A stretch of 64,000 nt of DNA from Buxus sempervirens. Lineage: Eukaryota; Streptophyta; Magnoliopsida; Buxales; Buxaceae. The DNA lies in NCBI GenBank assembly GCA_947561395.2, contig OX387190.1, forward strand, positions 22,624,858 through 22,688,857, given 5' to 3'. Of the stretch, positions 22,053 to 34,165 are shown piece by piece. Within the stretch, counting starts at the first letter, position 1; every line of letters starts with the position of its first letter. The notes under the pieces were generated by a model that was not told where the DNA came from, made no database searches, and saw only the letters and a list, made by a program, of their open reading frames with translations. A program made the translations under genes and the position numbers.

Positions 22053-24997
22053 ATGGCTAGAGGTCGTTCTCGTGTGCGAGAGGAGGTTGATCTAGCTGAT
22101 CAGCCTTCTTCCTCTCGAGCTAGGATTGATTCTGATCAGAGTGCCACCCTATTCGAGCCATTGGATGATTCCAGAGAGAGCTTTGGAGAGGGTTCTGTCG
22201 AGGTAGGCTACTTTTATCTTTCTTCTTCTTTCCCTTCCTCTTCTTTCTCCTTAAACAAACTTTCATCCTTTCTATTTGACTTTAGCCCATTGCGGCTCCT
22301 AGTTGGGGTAGAGGCCGAGGCAGAGAGAGAGGCTATGGTAGAGAGAGAGGCCGTGGTAGAGGCCGTGGCAGAGATGGAGCTTCAGATTAGGCTCAGGAGG
22401 AAATTTCTCCAGACTTCCGCTTAGAGTTCTCCGAGGAGTTGAGGGCGTCTGTCCAGGACACAGAGCTCCTTAGTGGCTTGGATCGCCATCCCTCCATGTG
22501 TGTCAAGGCTAATGTTTCTCTTCCATATCCTCACTCTCATCTGTGAGGCAGTTGGGGGAGGTTTACCGAGCTGGTTCGGACACTATCTCCTGCAATTAGA
22601 CTTGAGTTCAGTTGGTGTCGTTTCGACCACTTCCTCCTCATTCCATCCTTCCGAGCTGACCGCCCTCTTGTCTATGCCATGATGGAGCGATACTTCCTCG
22701 ATACGCAGTCTTTTCATTTGCTAGATGTTGAGCTTGGGATCCGTCCATCTGATTTCGTTATGATCACTGGCATCCCTTTGGTGGGGCGGACTATTGTGAT
22801 GGATCGACCTTCCGATGTGGATATCGGTTCTCTCCTGGGATATGCGGCCTTACCCGACAATGCTTGGGATGGGAGGAGTGGCCAACTTTCTATCAGCTGG
22901 CTGTGTCATAGCCTTATTGATTACTTTGATGGGAGGCATGCGACCGTTACTGGGGAGGACCAGGCCTTTGCACCTATATTTCGGCATATCTTCTTGCTGA
23001 TGCTTGGGAGCTGTTTCTTCCAGGAGGACACGACTGTGGTTAGTCCTATCTTTTTAGATGTCCTGAGAGACTTCCGCCAGACCAGGCAACTGGCATGGGG
23101 TCGGCTCATATATGAGACTAGCCTGGCTGGACTATGTCAAGCCATCCACGGTTTGGTTACTCCGAGAGGAGATGGTGTTAGCTGCCGATTCTTCTGGCAG
23201 ATATTATAGGTACTAAATGCATTTATTTTATTCCAAAGTTTTATCTTTCCGCCCCTGACTGGTTTCTCTTCTGCCAGATATTCATGTACACTTACATGAC
23301 CTATTTTCGTCCATCCCCGGTGCTTGACGCTGATGAGTTCCCCGTAGCCATACGGTGGCCTGTGCTTGATAGGGATGCAGATAGGAGTCAGCCCCATTCG
23401 GCTTGGGCTCACTTGGACCGTGCCCGACAATCCGATGTAAAATTCCTTGACCCTTTATCTCTTGTCTCTTTCTTTCATGCTTTGTTTATTCCTGACATTC
23501 TTCTTCTTCTTTGCAGCTCTTGTTGGCCCGCTTTGAGGATGTGGATGATGGGGTTGCTCGTGAGCTTATAGTACACGACGCTTTTGATCGAGATCTCCGA
23601 CGCCAACCCTACCAGTGCTTCCTTGGGAGGCTTGGTAAGGTTATGTATCTAGGCGAGCGATTGTACTATTAGCACACTGGCGTACCTCGTATTCCAGTTC
23701 CTTCTCCTCCTATTGGCCCTACCATCCTCCTATCTAGGTTTGATGTTGACCAGTTTGATCAGTGGGAGGATGCAGAGGGACTCACGGTTGTCGGGGACTA
23801 TGATGAGTTGATCGGGAGGGTATCCATCGGGTGCTTGATGGATCGGCCTACTTGGGTTGGAGTGACCGAGATTGGCAGGATCTACATTCGAGTTCATGAT
23901 GACACTGTAAGTTTATTCTTGCTTCTTCCATCTTATTTCCTTCAATTCAGTATTTGTGACTTTAATCCCCTTTTTCATTGGCAGGTAGAGGAGTTGAATG
24001 CTCTGAGGGACCGGTTTCAGAGCCAGCGAGTAGCTGTTGATGATTTGATTGCTGAGCATGATGCGACAGTGGCTCAGAGAGATGCTCGGATCAGAGAGCT
24101 GGAGGCTCTGGTCGTCGAGAGGGACAGCAGCATTTTGGTCTTGGAGGTTGAGCTTGGGACTAGACAGGTATCTAGTTTTCTCTATCTTTTATTTCTCCTT
24201 TCTGTATTTCCATGCCATTCTGACAGGGATTGCTTTGAATTTTGCAGGCTTATCCACGGCGTCCAACTCATGCCCATGATCAGGTATGCTTCCTTTAGAA
24301 TTTTGGTATCCTTCATATCTGCAAGTTGATACTGATTCTCATCCATTTGTGATTTTCAGGAGTTCGACCATCCAGGCCCTTCTACTTCCGCGGGTGTTGC
24401 TTTGGGTACTGATGATGTCCCTGCTAAGCCAGTCCTTCCAGTTCATGTTTCATCTCCAGCTGCTGATCCCGATGACAACCCGGCCACTGGTCCTGCTTCC
24501 ACCTCTTCTCCTGCTCTTGCTTCTACAGCAGATCCTGCCGGTGCATCTCCTCCTGTGATCGTTCCTGATCCTACGGTTCCTGGTACTAATATCTCTGGTA
24601 ATCTTGCTTTAATTTCATTTCTTTAATTGATCATGGTGTTTTAGCTTCTGACTTTACTTCTATTAAACTAGATGTCCCTGTTCCTGCTACTACGGAGGCT
24701 TCTGGAGTTGTGGGAACTGTGGCTACATTGACTGAGGATCCAGAGGCGTCCGTTCCTCTGACTGAGCCTGCTCCTGTTGAGCCTGACGCCTTTACATCGG
24801 ATTCTGCTCCTATGAGCCCATTCCCTGACAACTCGGCTTACAACTATACGTACCAAATTCAGTCCATTCTGGGCCGGGGGGAGCGCCACGCTACTGAGTG
24901 TATTCTGACACATGTCTTTGGGCGCTGGCGACCCCGAGGCAGAGGCCATAGCAAAGGACGCAGCAGAGGACGTGGGGATGGACCTGCAGAGGGATAG
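22053..24997 (+). pseudogene. Plant mobile domain (MAIN/MAIL-like) gene, antisense within the retroelement
   Basis: Eight coding exons: 22053-22202, 22286-23209, 23278-23436, 23517-23906, 23985-24167, 24248-24283, 24360-24597, 24672-24997. All junctions are GT/AG and join in phase. The order is a basic N-terminus, an RG-rich segment (WGRGRGRERGYGRERG), then a segment resembling the plant mobile domain (LDVELGIRPSDFVMITGIPLVG, SWLCHSLIDYF, FLLMLGSCFF, AWGRLIYETSL). A short coiled coil follows (exon 5), then a Pro/Ala/Ser-rich tail and a C-terminal RG patch. Four in-frame stops remain: TAG 22388, TGA 22544, TAG 23207, TAG 23670. Each is one C-to-T change from CAG or CGA. PMD proteins occur both as host silencing factors and as retroelement passengers; this orientation and position point to a Tat-type antisense gene. 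Introns are retained although the gene sits inside an LTR element. Confidence 0.72.
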
Positions 24998-25192
24998 TAG
25001 ATTAGGACATCTTGTATACTGACAGTATCGCTGTAAAAAAATGAATTTTATATATATAAAGAAACTTCACATTCATTGCTCCTCATTATCTTGTTCTTTT
25101 CTTTCCATTTTTTTACAGTTATGAAATGTACACTGGTAATACAGGGAATTTTTTCGAATTTTTCATGCTTTTCTCTCTTTTTTTTTCTTTAT

Positions 25193-25390
25193 GTATCTGA
25201 AATATCAAGTCGGCAAATGCAACAACTATTTGTATCCGAAATAAAATTTCGTATACATAAAATATTTCTTGTATCAGAAATAAGATTTCGGATACATATA
25301 ATAGCATTTGTATCCGAAATATCTTGTCGGATATGAAGAACATTATTTGTATCCGAGCTGAGATTTCGGATACATTTAAGCAGTATAAAA
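25193..25390 (+). promoter_or_regulatory. Five-unit 39-bp palindrome array plus TATA box of the second antisense gene
   Basis: Units of 25 bp start at 25193, 25232, 25271, 25310 and 25349, each exactly 39 bp apart (GTATCCGAA...TTCGGATAC type). TATAAAA follows at 25384-25390, 11 bp after the last unit. The next gene starts at 25503. Confidence 0.75.
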
Positions 25391-25502
25391 AATAGCAGTA
25401 TCTTGGGATGTGCATCATTGTGACGGCTTTTTGAGTTTAGAAAACTCCCTTTCTTCGTTTTTTCTCCCTCCTCTTGCTTCTAACAAGTTCCATTCATCCC
25501 TA

Positions 25503-27239
25503 ATGGCCTCCGGATCATCTTCCGTCCTGTTTTCTTTTGCCACTGAAGCCTCCCCTGCAAAACAACCGTTTAGATCCAAACCCCCCCAATCTCACTAGAT
25601 ACAACATTGCAGATTAATTCTACAATAGATGGGTTAACTCCATGACCCTTGAAGAGGGCATCAAGTGGGATTCTACCAACTTGGGTCACATCCTGCTCAT
25701 CCATACCATTCCTTTTAAATGGGAAATCATTGAGGCCTTGATTGGACACTGGGAACCTCAGTTAAATCTCTTTAGATTTGGTGATAAGGAGATGACCCCT
25801 ACAGTTGAGGAAATTGAATGACCCCTACAGTTGAGGAGATTGAAACGATCCTTAGCTTGAGGATCTCAGAGAAAGTGGTGAACCCGCCCCTTAAGCCTAT
25901 CTACAAAAAGGAAGCCTTCACTTTTTTGGGCATAGGGAAGAAGGACCTCGGGGACTCTGACACACTGTTGACCCTGTCCAAGACTTTTTTGACTGAAAAA
26001 CTCTTAAGGGGTGAGGATCAGCAGGCCCAGTTTAATGCCTTGTCTCATATAGTGGTGAACCAGCTACTCTTTCCAATGGGTGACGACGAGGTTGACTTGG
26101 CTCTCATTTTAGTCAGATGCTAGGTTAAGGAGCGAACGAGGTTAGCCCCTATGATCTTGGCAGAGATGTATCAAGTTCTGACTGACTGCTATTTCAGGAA
26201 GAAGAAACGCTTTCTTGCTTGTGCCCCCATCCTACAGGTAAAATCTCTTCCTCTTTTTCTTTTTTTTTTTTCTTTTTTCCTTTTTTTTTCTTTTTACAAC
26301 TTTCTTGTGAAGCTAGAATAAAATGAAATACTCCTTCTTTTTGCAGCTTTGGTTACTTGACCATTTGAGTCAGATCGAGATGGTTGATTGACGCTTTTCC
26401 ACTAGATTAAAAGTTCTTGTTTTGATGAGTAACAAGGGATGTCCTAACATCCAAGGTGACAAGCAAGGTTGTTTCACTTTCTTGGGCACTTTACAGGATG
26501 ATCAGGTGAGATGGCCTGTCACTTATCAGCCAAACCCCGAGACAGTGATCAGTTTTAGAGACATGAACTTCATGGTTCTAGTAGGCTTGAGATTTGTTGT
26601 TCTCTATCTTCCTTTGAGGGTCCTTCAACACCTTGGAGGGACTCAGGGGATCATGATCCCAGATGGGTATGCAGACTTCTTGGGGCCACTTACACCAGCC
26701 ACCGTGGGGCTGTGTGCTCGGTTGATGAAGGAATGGTCCTATGTGCGCTTCATGAGGGGTCCAGTCTTTTCTGAGTCACATGTGAAGGAGTACCTTTTTT
26801 GGATCAGGGAGCAGGTTCAGAGTCGTGCCCCAGTATCAGAGGATCCTCTTGCTGTTCTTGCACCCACTTATGAAGACATACTGGTTTCTGAGAGGGCATC
26901 TCACAAACGGCTTCAACAAATTTGGGTACAAGAGGCCCAAGAACTTAGGATACGAGGCCTTGATTTGGAGAGGCAAATTGAAGAGCAGGTGTCTTCCCGC
27001 ATTGCTTTGGAAAAGCAACTTGAGGAGTAGAGGCTGGCTCGCCGTTTTGAAGTCCGAGTGATACGGCAAAAGTACCAGGATGCCCTAGTAGCCTTAGAGG
27101 TATGAGGATCAAGCAAGCACTTTCAGATGAGGTCATCTCCTTTTTGAGAGATCCAGATGCAGAGGAAGCTTCTAGGATTATTGCGGCTCAGGCGGCTTGG
27201 ATTCGGGAGCTTGAGGAGTGGCTAGGGGATAGGGACTAG
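25503..27239 (+). pseudogene. Second antisense gene, DUF7745/PMD-like retroelement passenger
   Basis: Exon 1 is 25503-26237 and exon 2 is 26347-27239 (CAG|GTAAAA, TTGCAG|C). The product begins MASGSSSVLFSF. The body has WEIIEALIGHWEP, DKEMTPTVEEIETILSLRI and PLYLWLL-like LWLLDHLSQIE, which recall plant proteins annotated as DUF7745 or PMD-like that accompany Tat-type elements. A Glu/Gln-rich coiled coil (about 26900-27230) ends it. It is broken by a frame change at a C-run near 25580, a stop at 25610, a 26-bp tandem duplication (25792-25817 and 25818-25843), and stops at 26121, about 26388 and 27028. I am confident of the gene structure but less so of the family name. Confidence 0.6.
25792..25843 (+). 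repeat. 26-bp tandem duplication in the second antisense gene
   Basis: ATGACCCCTACAGTTGAGG starts both copies. They differ at one base (GAAATTGA and GAGATTGA). Being 26 bp, it shifts the frame. Confidence 0.9.
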
Positions 27240-28185
27240 CTCCTTTTATTGCATTTTTCATGCCTTTGTTCAAAAGCAAACTCTAATAGTGGAAAGACAA
27301 AGGATTTAATTCAAAAATAGATTTTATACTATTGGCCTCAGAATTCTCAGATGTTTGTAAAAACAAAGATTTTATGAAAATTATTTGATTTCTCATCACT
27401 GGCCAAAATATAATAACTTTTTATTTTATTTTTGGAGTTTGGTCCAAAACACTTAATCACGCATAATTAAAGGAATTAAAATCAAGTTGAATAATGAAAA
27501 GGATGGTTCAAGCAATAGGGAGATATCAGATCTGTCCACCGTAGGACCTTTAGAGTCATCCCCAAATGACTTTTCTTCCAGAATTGACTGCATTATTCCC
27601 AATTTGTTCCATCTCTTGTTCTTATACTGATTTCACTTCAAGCTTGGACTACATGATCAACTCAACCCCTGATTCCATTTTTTTTCTTCTTTTTTTTTTC
27701 TTTTTCTTGCTAATGTTGCCCCTAGCGCCAGTTACGGTTTTCATTACGGCCGGCTTTTGCATTCCGTCATCACCAATCTTTACTCTAAACATTGACAGAA
27801 TACACTAAAATCATTGAGGGCTTATAAATAGGATGAAATGAAGGCTAGGCTCGGTTTATGAAAGAAAAGGTGTTAAAGGCTCAAAATTTTTTAATCATGA
27901 AAATAGGTCAATTGGACTTACAGTCATGATGAATATGGTCCCCATTCCCCAAACTTTTTTCATTTCATTTCTTTTTGCACTTGGCTTTCATTTGCTACTA
28001 TTCCTTGCTTTTTTTTTTCTTTTTTTCTTTTTGTTTTTGCCCCAATTTGCTTTGCCCCAGTATGAAACTGTAAGTACCAGTTTAGGTTTATCAAATAAAC
28101 GAACATGCTCGACTTGGCTAGACTAGGATTAAAATTTTTGGGAAATAAAGAAAATGGCCTCAGATCATTTCCTAGTAATATTCAA
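27240..28185. other. Spacer between antisense gene and integrase
   Basis: AT-rich sequence with poly-T runs at 27680-27710 and 28008-28035. No gene seen. It separates two convergent transcription units, so it would hold their 3' ends. Confidence 0.5.
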
Positions 28186-29319
28186 TCAAGGAAAATACCT
28201 TTTTATTACATTAGAGTTAATTGTCTCAGAAAGATATTTTCCATCCATTTTTGTTAAGATGAGTCCACCCCCTAATAGGACCTTCTTGACAACATAAGGC
28301 CCTTCCCAATTTGGCTTAAACTTCCCACGAGGGTCTTCCAAAAATGGTAAAATTTTCTTCAAAACCAAATTTCCTTCTTGGACAGTTTTGAGCTTCACCT
28401 TCTTATTGTAAGCCCTAGCCATTCTCTTCTGATACAATTGGCCATGACAAAGCGCCTTCAAACGCTTTTCCTCTATCAGATTGAGTTGATCATGTCTTGA
28501 TTGTATCCATTCAGCTTTTTCCAATTCTGCTTCCATTAGCACTATCAGTGATGGGATTTCAACTTCAACGGGTAAAACTACTTCCATTTCATAAACTAGG
28601 GAATACGGAGTTGCCCCAGTAGAAGTCCAGATTGAGGTTCTGTAGGCATGCAGAGCAAGTGGTAGCCTTTCATGCCAATCTCTGTAACTTACTACCATTT
28701 TTTGAATTATCTTTTTTATATTCTTATTTTTTGCTTCTACTACCCCATTCATCTTTGGTCTGTACGGGCTGACTTGTGATGGGTGATTTGAAACTACTTA
28801 CATAACTTCTTCATATCCTTGTTCTTAATATTTGAAGTGTTGTCTGATACTATAGCATTTGGCAAACCATAGCGACAAATGATGTTGTGCTTCAAAATTT
28901 TGAGAACGTGGTTACTAATGATATTTGCATACGAAGCTGCTTCAACCCACTTGGTGAACTAATCAATTGCTACTAGAATGAATCTGTACCCATTTGACGC
29001 CTTTGGGGAAATCATGCCAATGACGTCTATGCCCCACATGGGAAAGGCCATGGTGAGGTCATGTTGTGCAGTTCACTTGGTGGTGCATGCTTGTTATCCA
29101 AATATATCTGTCACAGATGAGACCTCTTAACATGTACACAGCAATCGTGCTCCATTGTTGACCAATGGTATCCTAATCGCAGAATCTTCTTTGCAAGCAT
29201 GTGCTCATTCATATGGGGTCTACAGACTCCTCCATGTACAGTCTCAATTAATCTTTCTGATTCAGCCTTGGCAATACATCTGAGTAGAATATCATTATGT
29301 GATCTCTTGTATAGCTACC
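28186..29319 (-). pseudogene. Integrase, C-terminal two-thirds
   Basis: The minus strand has an open 28752-28186 segment: NGVVEAKNKNIKKII, LPLALHAYRTSIWTSTGATPY and a GPY-like end (KFKPNWEGPYVVKKVL). To its right, up to 29319, the same domain continues with stops and frame breaks (VSDN, the H2C2-like SHNDILLRC region). Integrase joins element cDNA to host DNA. The N-terminal part is cut from the RNase H by the solo LTR at 29320-31368. Confidence 0.85.
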
Positions 29320-31368
29320 TGTGCGCACCTCGGGCGCGTTGAAAACGCGTGTTACATGTTTTATGGAGTCGCCACTACTTGAAATGGTGCAGGTAGACAC
29401 CTTGTTGACTTTTGGTCTGAACCAGTGATTCCGGATAAGTGACCCGATTACAACCCAGGGAAGTCCTTGAACACCCTGGGTTGCCCCACTGAAATGGGTT
29501 TCCTTAAATTAGTTGGATAATATTTGGGTTGTTTTACTATTATTTAATTCTTTTTTTTTATCTTTTATATATTTTTATTTATTCTTTTTATGATCACATG
29601 TATACAAATATTGGAGGAATGAAGGTTGCTATACTACATCATGTATAATACATATATAAAAAATCCAAAATAAAGAAATCTAAATCAAACATTTTATCAT
29701 GGAGCAATGTACTTGGTTACTTCAAAATATATATTTTTTCTTTTTCTTTTTATTTTTAATTTATTTATTTTATCTTATATTTCTCATATATACAAGAGAT
29801 TAGAGGAATTAACATGCTCCATTATCCCAATCATTTTTTATTGTTTTCTTTTTTTTTATGATAATTTATTTGCACAAAGCATGTGTAAAAAAATTCAATC
29901 ATATTTAATCATTGAAGATTACACTTTATTTTTCCATTTTTTAAGGATTTGGATAAGATGAGAAGTGTTATAAGAAATTAATAAAAGTTACAAATGTTTA
30001 AGCCTATGATTAAAATTAAATATGGTAGTTAAGCCTATTATCTAAGAATTAAGAAAAGAATAAAAAAAAATCTGGTTAGTATAGTTAAATATGTTAATTA
30101 AGCATATTATCTAAAAATAATTAAGAAATTAAGAAAAGAATTAAAGAAATAACATGAAAGAAATAAAGAAATAATAAATGAAACCTAGGGGTTCTTAAAA
30201 AAGGGTTTTAAAGAAGGACTAAACATAAAATACAATAAGTTCTTTTATAAATCCTTGAACTTTTCAGAATAGCAAATTAGGCATGATAGCTTATCAAATT
30301 CTCAAAATTCCACTCCCAAAAACAATCGTTCAACAGGAATTTTTTTTTTTGGTCATAACCGTGACATGCTTTATTTAACAACACTAACATGAAATAACAC
30401 ATTCGGCCATAACAATAACATGCTTTGTATTATTTTCACTTTGACAATTTAACAATACTAAAAAAATACTTGATTAAAGAATCAACAAATAAAATAAAAT
30501 AAAAACCTGGTATGGAGTTCATTTCCTAGAAACTGGTGAGCACAACTCCAGATGTTTCCCCCCTTTTACTTGCACAAACTTCTTCCACCTTTTTTTTCTC
30601 TTCCTTTTTTGCTTTAAAGAACTCTCTCTTTTTTTTTCTCCACACCTTTGCTCCCAACTTCAAGCCTTTTTATAGAGGATTCCCACCCCTTCAAATTATT
30701 AACCCCAAACCTTTCTTCTTCCTCTCTTACACCCTTAACTCTTTCTATTCCTCTTCTTAAACAACTAACCCTTCCTCTTCCTCTCTTAAACAACTTAACT
30801 CTTCCTCTCTTAAACACCCTCATTCAATTAGGTTTGGTCAAAGTCCATTTTGTCCCACATTTTTATTAGGCTTATGTATTTTTTTAAGCTTTGTTTCAAT
30901 ATCTCAAGAGAATATGAGTTGGACCAATTTGTCCAACTCATTTCTCTTTGTTTATTTTTTTTATTATTTTTTTAATCTTAAACTTTTATTAACTTTGTTA
31001 TTTATTTGCATAAGAAACACCATTAGGAAACTTACTTATTTACTAAAACAACCCCACAAAATTTTAATTTATCATTGGTTACATGGCAGCCACCATGGCG
31101 TACACGTGGTTGCCATGTGTCATCCAATTTAGGTTTTGTAGAAATCCCCAAACTACACTTTACTTATTTTATTCATACCTTAGCCGTTTGACATCCAATT
31201 TGAGCATGGTTTGGTGCATCGGAATCGGCTCAGAATTCTCTTTATTATGTGCTTGTTATTTCAAAAAGGCGGGTCCACTATAAAAACCTCAATTTGTGTG
31301 CCCACATATATGCCAGTTTAAGATATGCTTCTTAGGCAATTTTATAGTACAAAAATGGGGTGCTGACA
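29320..31368 (-). mobile_element. Solo LTR (family A) inserted in pol, target duplicate CTACC
   Basis: CTACC at 29315-29319 and 31369-31373 flanks a 2049-bp unit. On the minus strand the unit begins TGTCAGCACCCC and ends ...GGTGCGCACA. CTATAAAAAGGC on the minus strand near 30660-30675 is its TATA box. GAGTCGCCAC is at 29366-29375. Pol motifs on both sides belong to one element, so the insertion is younger than that element. Confidence 0.88.
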
Positions 31369-31373
31369 CTACC

Positions 31374-32432
31374 CACCACTCAGTAGGAATTGACTTGCTA
31401 ATCTTTGTATTGCCCTTTTCTCAGTAGAGGTAGCATTTTCTGGAAGACTTCGATCATTCAAGAATTTCTTAATATCATTAAACCATGGTATTTCTTCTCC
31501 TGGTATTCCTTCTAGAACAAGACAATAAGCCAGTTCATCTCTGACTTCAATTTCCAGTGGTTTGATATCTACTTCTTTTGGAATATTGATCATTGAAGCC
31601 AATGTCGCCAAAGCATCTACAAATTGAATCTTGGCCCTTGGCATATAGCTAAAGGAAATTCGAGTAAATTTGGTGCTTATTTCTTCCAAATACTGGTGAT
31701 ATGGGATCAATTTGTGATCTTTGGTTTTCCTTTCACCGATTGTTTGGAAGATGATAAGACTCGAATCTCTGTATACGTCAAGTTCCTCTACCTCATGATC
31801 TAAAGTAGCTTGCAACCCGATTATACATGCCTCATACTCTGCTATGTTGTTTGTGCATTGAAATCTCAGCTTTACTGGGATTGGGATATGTGAACCATCC
31901 GGTTTGACCAAAACTGCCCCAATTCCATTTCCATTCATGTTTGCGGGCCCGTTGAAGTACATCTGCCAAGAGCTTTCATTTTTCTCTTCTTTAGTAAATA
32001 ACACTGCCTTATCCGGAAAGTTTGTCTTTAAAGGTTGGTAGTTTGGCAAGGGGTGTTTAGCTAAGTGATCAGCAATTGCTTGACCTTTAATTGCCTTTTG
32101 AGTGACATACTTGAGGTCAAATTCAGAAAGCAAGAGCTGCCATTTCACCGTTCTACCAGTTAATGCCGGTTTCTCAAATAGGTACTTCAGAGGGTCCATT
32201 CAGGATATCAATAATGTGGAATGACTGAGGAAGTAATGTCTCAGCCTTTAAGTTGCCCACACTAAAGCATAACAGGTCTTTTCTAAAAGAGAATATTTGC
32301 CTTCATATTCTGTGAACTTTTTACTCAGATAGTAAATCACCCTTTCTTTTCTGCCTGTCTCATCATACTGTCCCAAGACACCCCATTGATGTTTCCAAAA
32401 CTTACAAGTACAGAATCAGTGGTCTTCCTGGA
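31374..32432 (-). pseudogene. RNase H and second RNase H of the second element
   Basis: The minus strand has EKPALTGRTVKWQLLLSEFD, YVTQKAIKGQAIADHLAKHP, then a second RNase H-like domain (MYFNGPANMNGNGIGAVLV, TNNIAEYEACIIGLQ, VYRDSSLI, DALATLASM). The first catalytic Asp of this second domain is Asn (YFNG for the usual YFDG). The adjacent 32200-32432 part (RT connection region) has stops. The double RNase H supports Tat-lineage placement. Confidence 0.85.
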
Positions 32433-33014
32433 TGTTAGCACCTGATTTTTGCACCCCCAAAAATGCAGAAAATAAAAATTTTAATTAAAAATTCAAACCC
32501 TTAGGGGGTCAAAATTTGACTTTTTGATCCAAAGAGAATTGGCCATCAAACTTCCTCTCATTGAAAAGAGCATTTCGACATGGTTCCAACACAATTGAGT
32601 TTGCTAGAATTGGAGTTCGGATGAGGAAGTTATGAGTCGGTCAAACTTTTGGGGGAGCGAAAGTTGACTTTTTGTTCGACCCCAATTCAGATGCCAAACT
32701 TAATGCCATTGGATAGTGGGTTCCGAGCTGATTCCAATGATACCAAATTTGCTGAAATTGGACATCGGACGAAAAAGTTATGGGCAGTTGAAGTTTCAAA
32801 GAAAGCTGCCCATGTGGCAAAATAGCAGCAAAAAAGCAGAATAAATGAATAAAATAAATAAAATAATCATTTAATAGAAATATATTTATTTTTTAATAAT
32901 ATTTTAATAAAAAAATCTCATTTTTATAATATAATAATCAAAAAATCGGATGAGAATCTTTTTAAAAATCAAATTTTATAAACATTTCAAATCCAGCATT
33001 TAAAAAACGTGCTC

Positions 33015-33210
33015 GCCCGTATTTGAAGTACGGGCAAGGCATGCCTGCACTTCAAATACGGGCAAGCCTTCTAGAAGTGGGACACGCGTCCCGTATGGCG
33101 ACAGCTGGCGGATTCACGAGATTTTAAAACGTGTTTATTTCACCCGTATTTGAATTACGGGCAAGGCATGCCCGTACTTCAAATACGGGCATGAAATTTT
33201 TTCTATAAAT
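33015..33210 (+). promoter_or_regulatory. 21-bp palindrome pairs upstream of the family B TATA box
   Basis: Units at 33015-33035, 33043-33063, 33142-33162 and 33170-33190 (GCCCGTATTT...TACGGGC type); within each pair the starts are 28 bp apart. TATAAAT follows at 33204-33210. Confidence 0.8.
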
Positions 33211-34088
33211 AGGGGGCCAGCCCCCCCCATTTGAAGAAGCCGGCCCCCTTAGCCTCCCTGTTCTCCCTCCTTGCTTTTTTCCACGTCCGGAGCTCTGCCA
33301 AAACCCTCTGTCACTTTCAACTTCCGTTTTTATTCCAATTTTGCCCCTAAATCTTACCCGCTCTCTTCTCCTTTCATCCTTTCAACCTAAAGGTAAGAGA
33401 ACCCCTTTTGAAATCCACTTTTGGAAATCAACAGGAGTGCGGAAGCGCTGCCAACATCATTCGGAGAACCTCTACACCTCAGAACAAGGTAATAATAGTA
33501 CTGTAAGCTTTTCTGTTACTTTGTTTGTCGCATTCATTGCTATCAAAGTATTCAGAACAAATTATCTTTCTGGATATTTCAAAGGCTATCATTTACCGTG
33601 TTTATTTCTAACCTGTTTCTTTATTTTGTGCATACAAATGGGACTCCTCGAGAGGGGAGTTCCTTTACACGAAAAATACAGGAGAAGAGAAACTTCTCAT
33701 TGAGAGAAGGGTCTTAGTCAATCATTTATGCACTAATCCCTTTCTGTTAATTTGATCAACTAACTTAGGGGGGGGGGGGATTTGTCCTCCTTTAATCATC
33801 TTTTGTACCCCGTAATTCTTCCCCTCTCTCCCTTCTCGATTCCCCACACATGCAGATTTATCAACGGACCAAAAGGGCAATAAAGAGTGAAATCTTTTCT
33901 TTCGGTGGAACACCTAAAAAGTTGATGTTTGAGCCAATATAAAGGGCTTTGAACCACTTGGAGGTGCTGGAAAGTACCAGTGAAAGTCGGCAAACGGCAA
34001 AAGGGAATCGATGAACCAAATCCCGGGGCTGTCGCAACATTTTTTGGGAAATCGGGTCGAAATAGTGTTTTTTGTACGGTCTAGGCAT

Positions 34089-34165
34089 GCCCGTATTTAT
34101 AATACGGGCACGCCTGAACCGTAGTACATTTACGGGCTAAGCCCGCCTGCATAGTAAATACGGAC
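34089..34165 (+). repeat. Second palindrome array in family B LTR
   Basis: Three 21-bp units at 34089, 34117 and 34145, again 28 bp apart, with the core GCCCGTATTT and TACGGGC decaying along the array. It lies about 880 bp downstream of the TATA box. Confidence 0.8.

Noticed and set aside
25193-25373. CRISPR-like regular spacing of repeats
   Set aside because: The genome is plant nuclear; units are palindromes with short fixed 14-bp spacers and sit in promoters.
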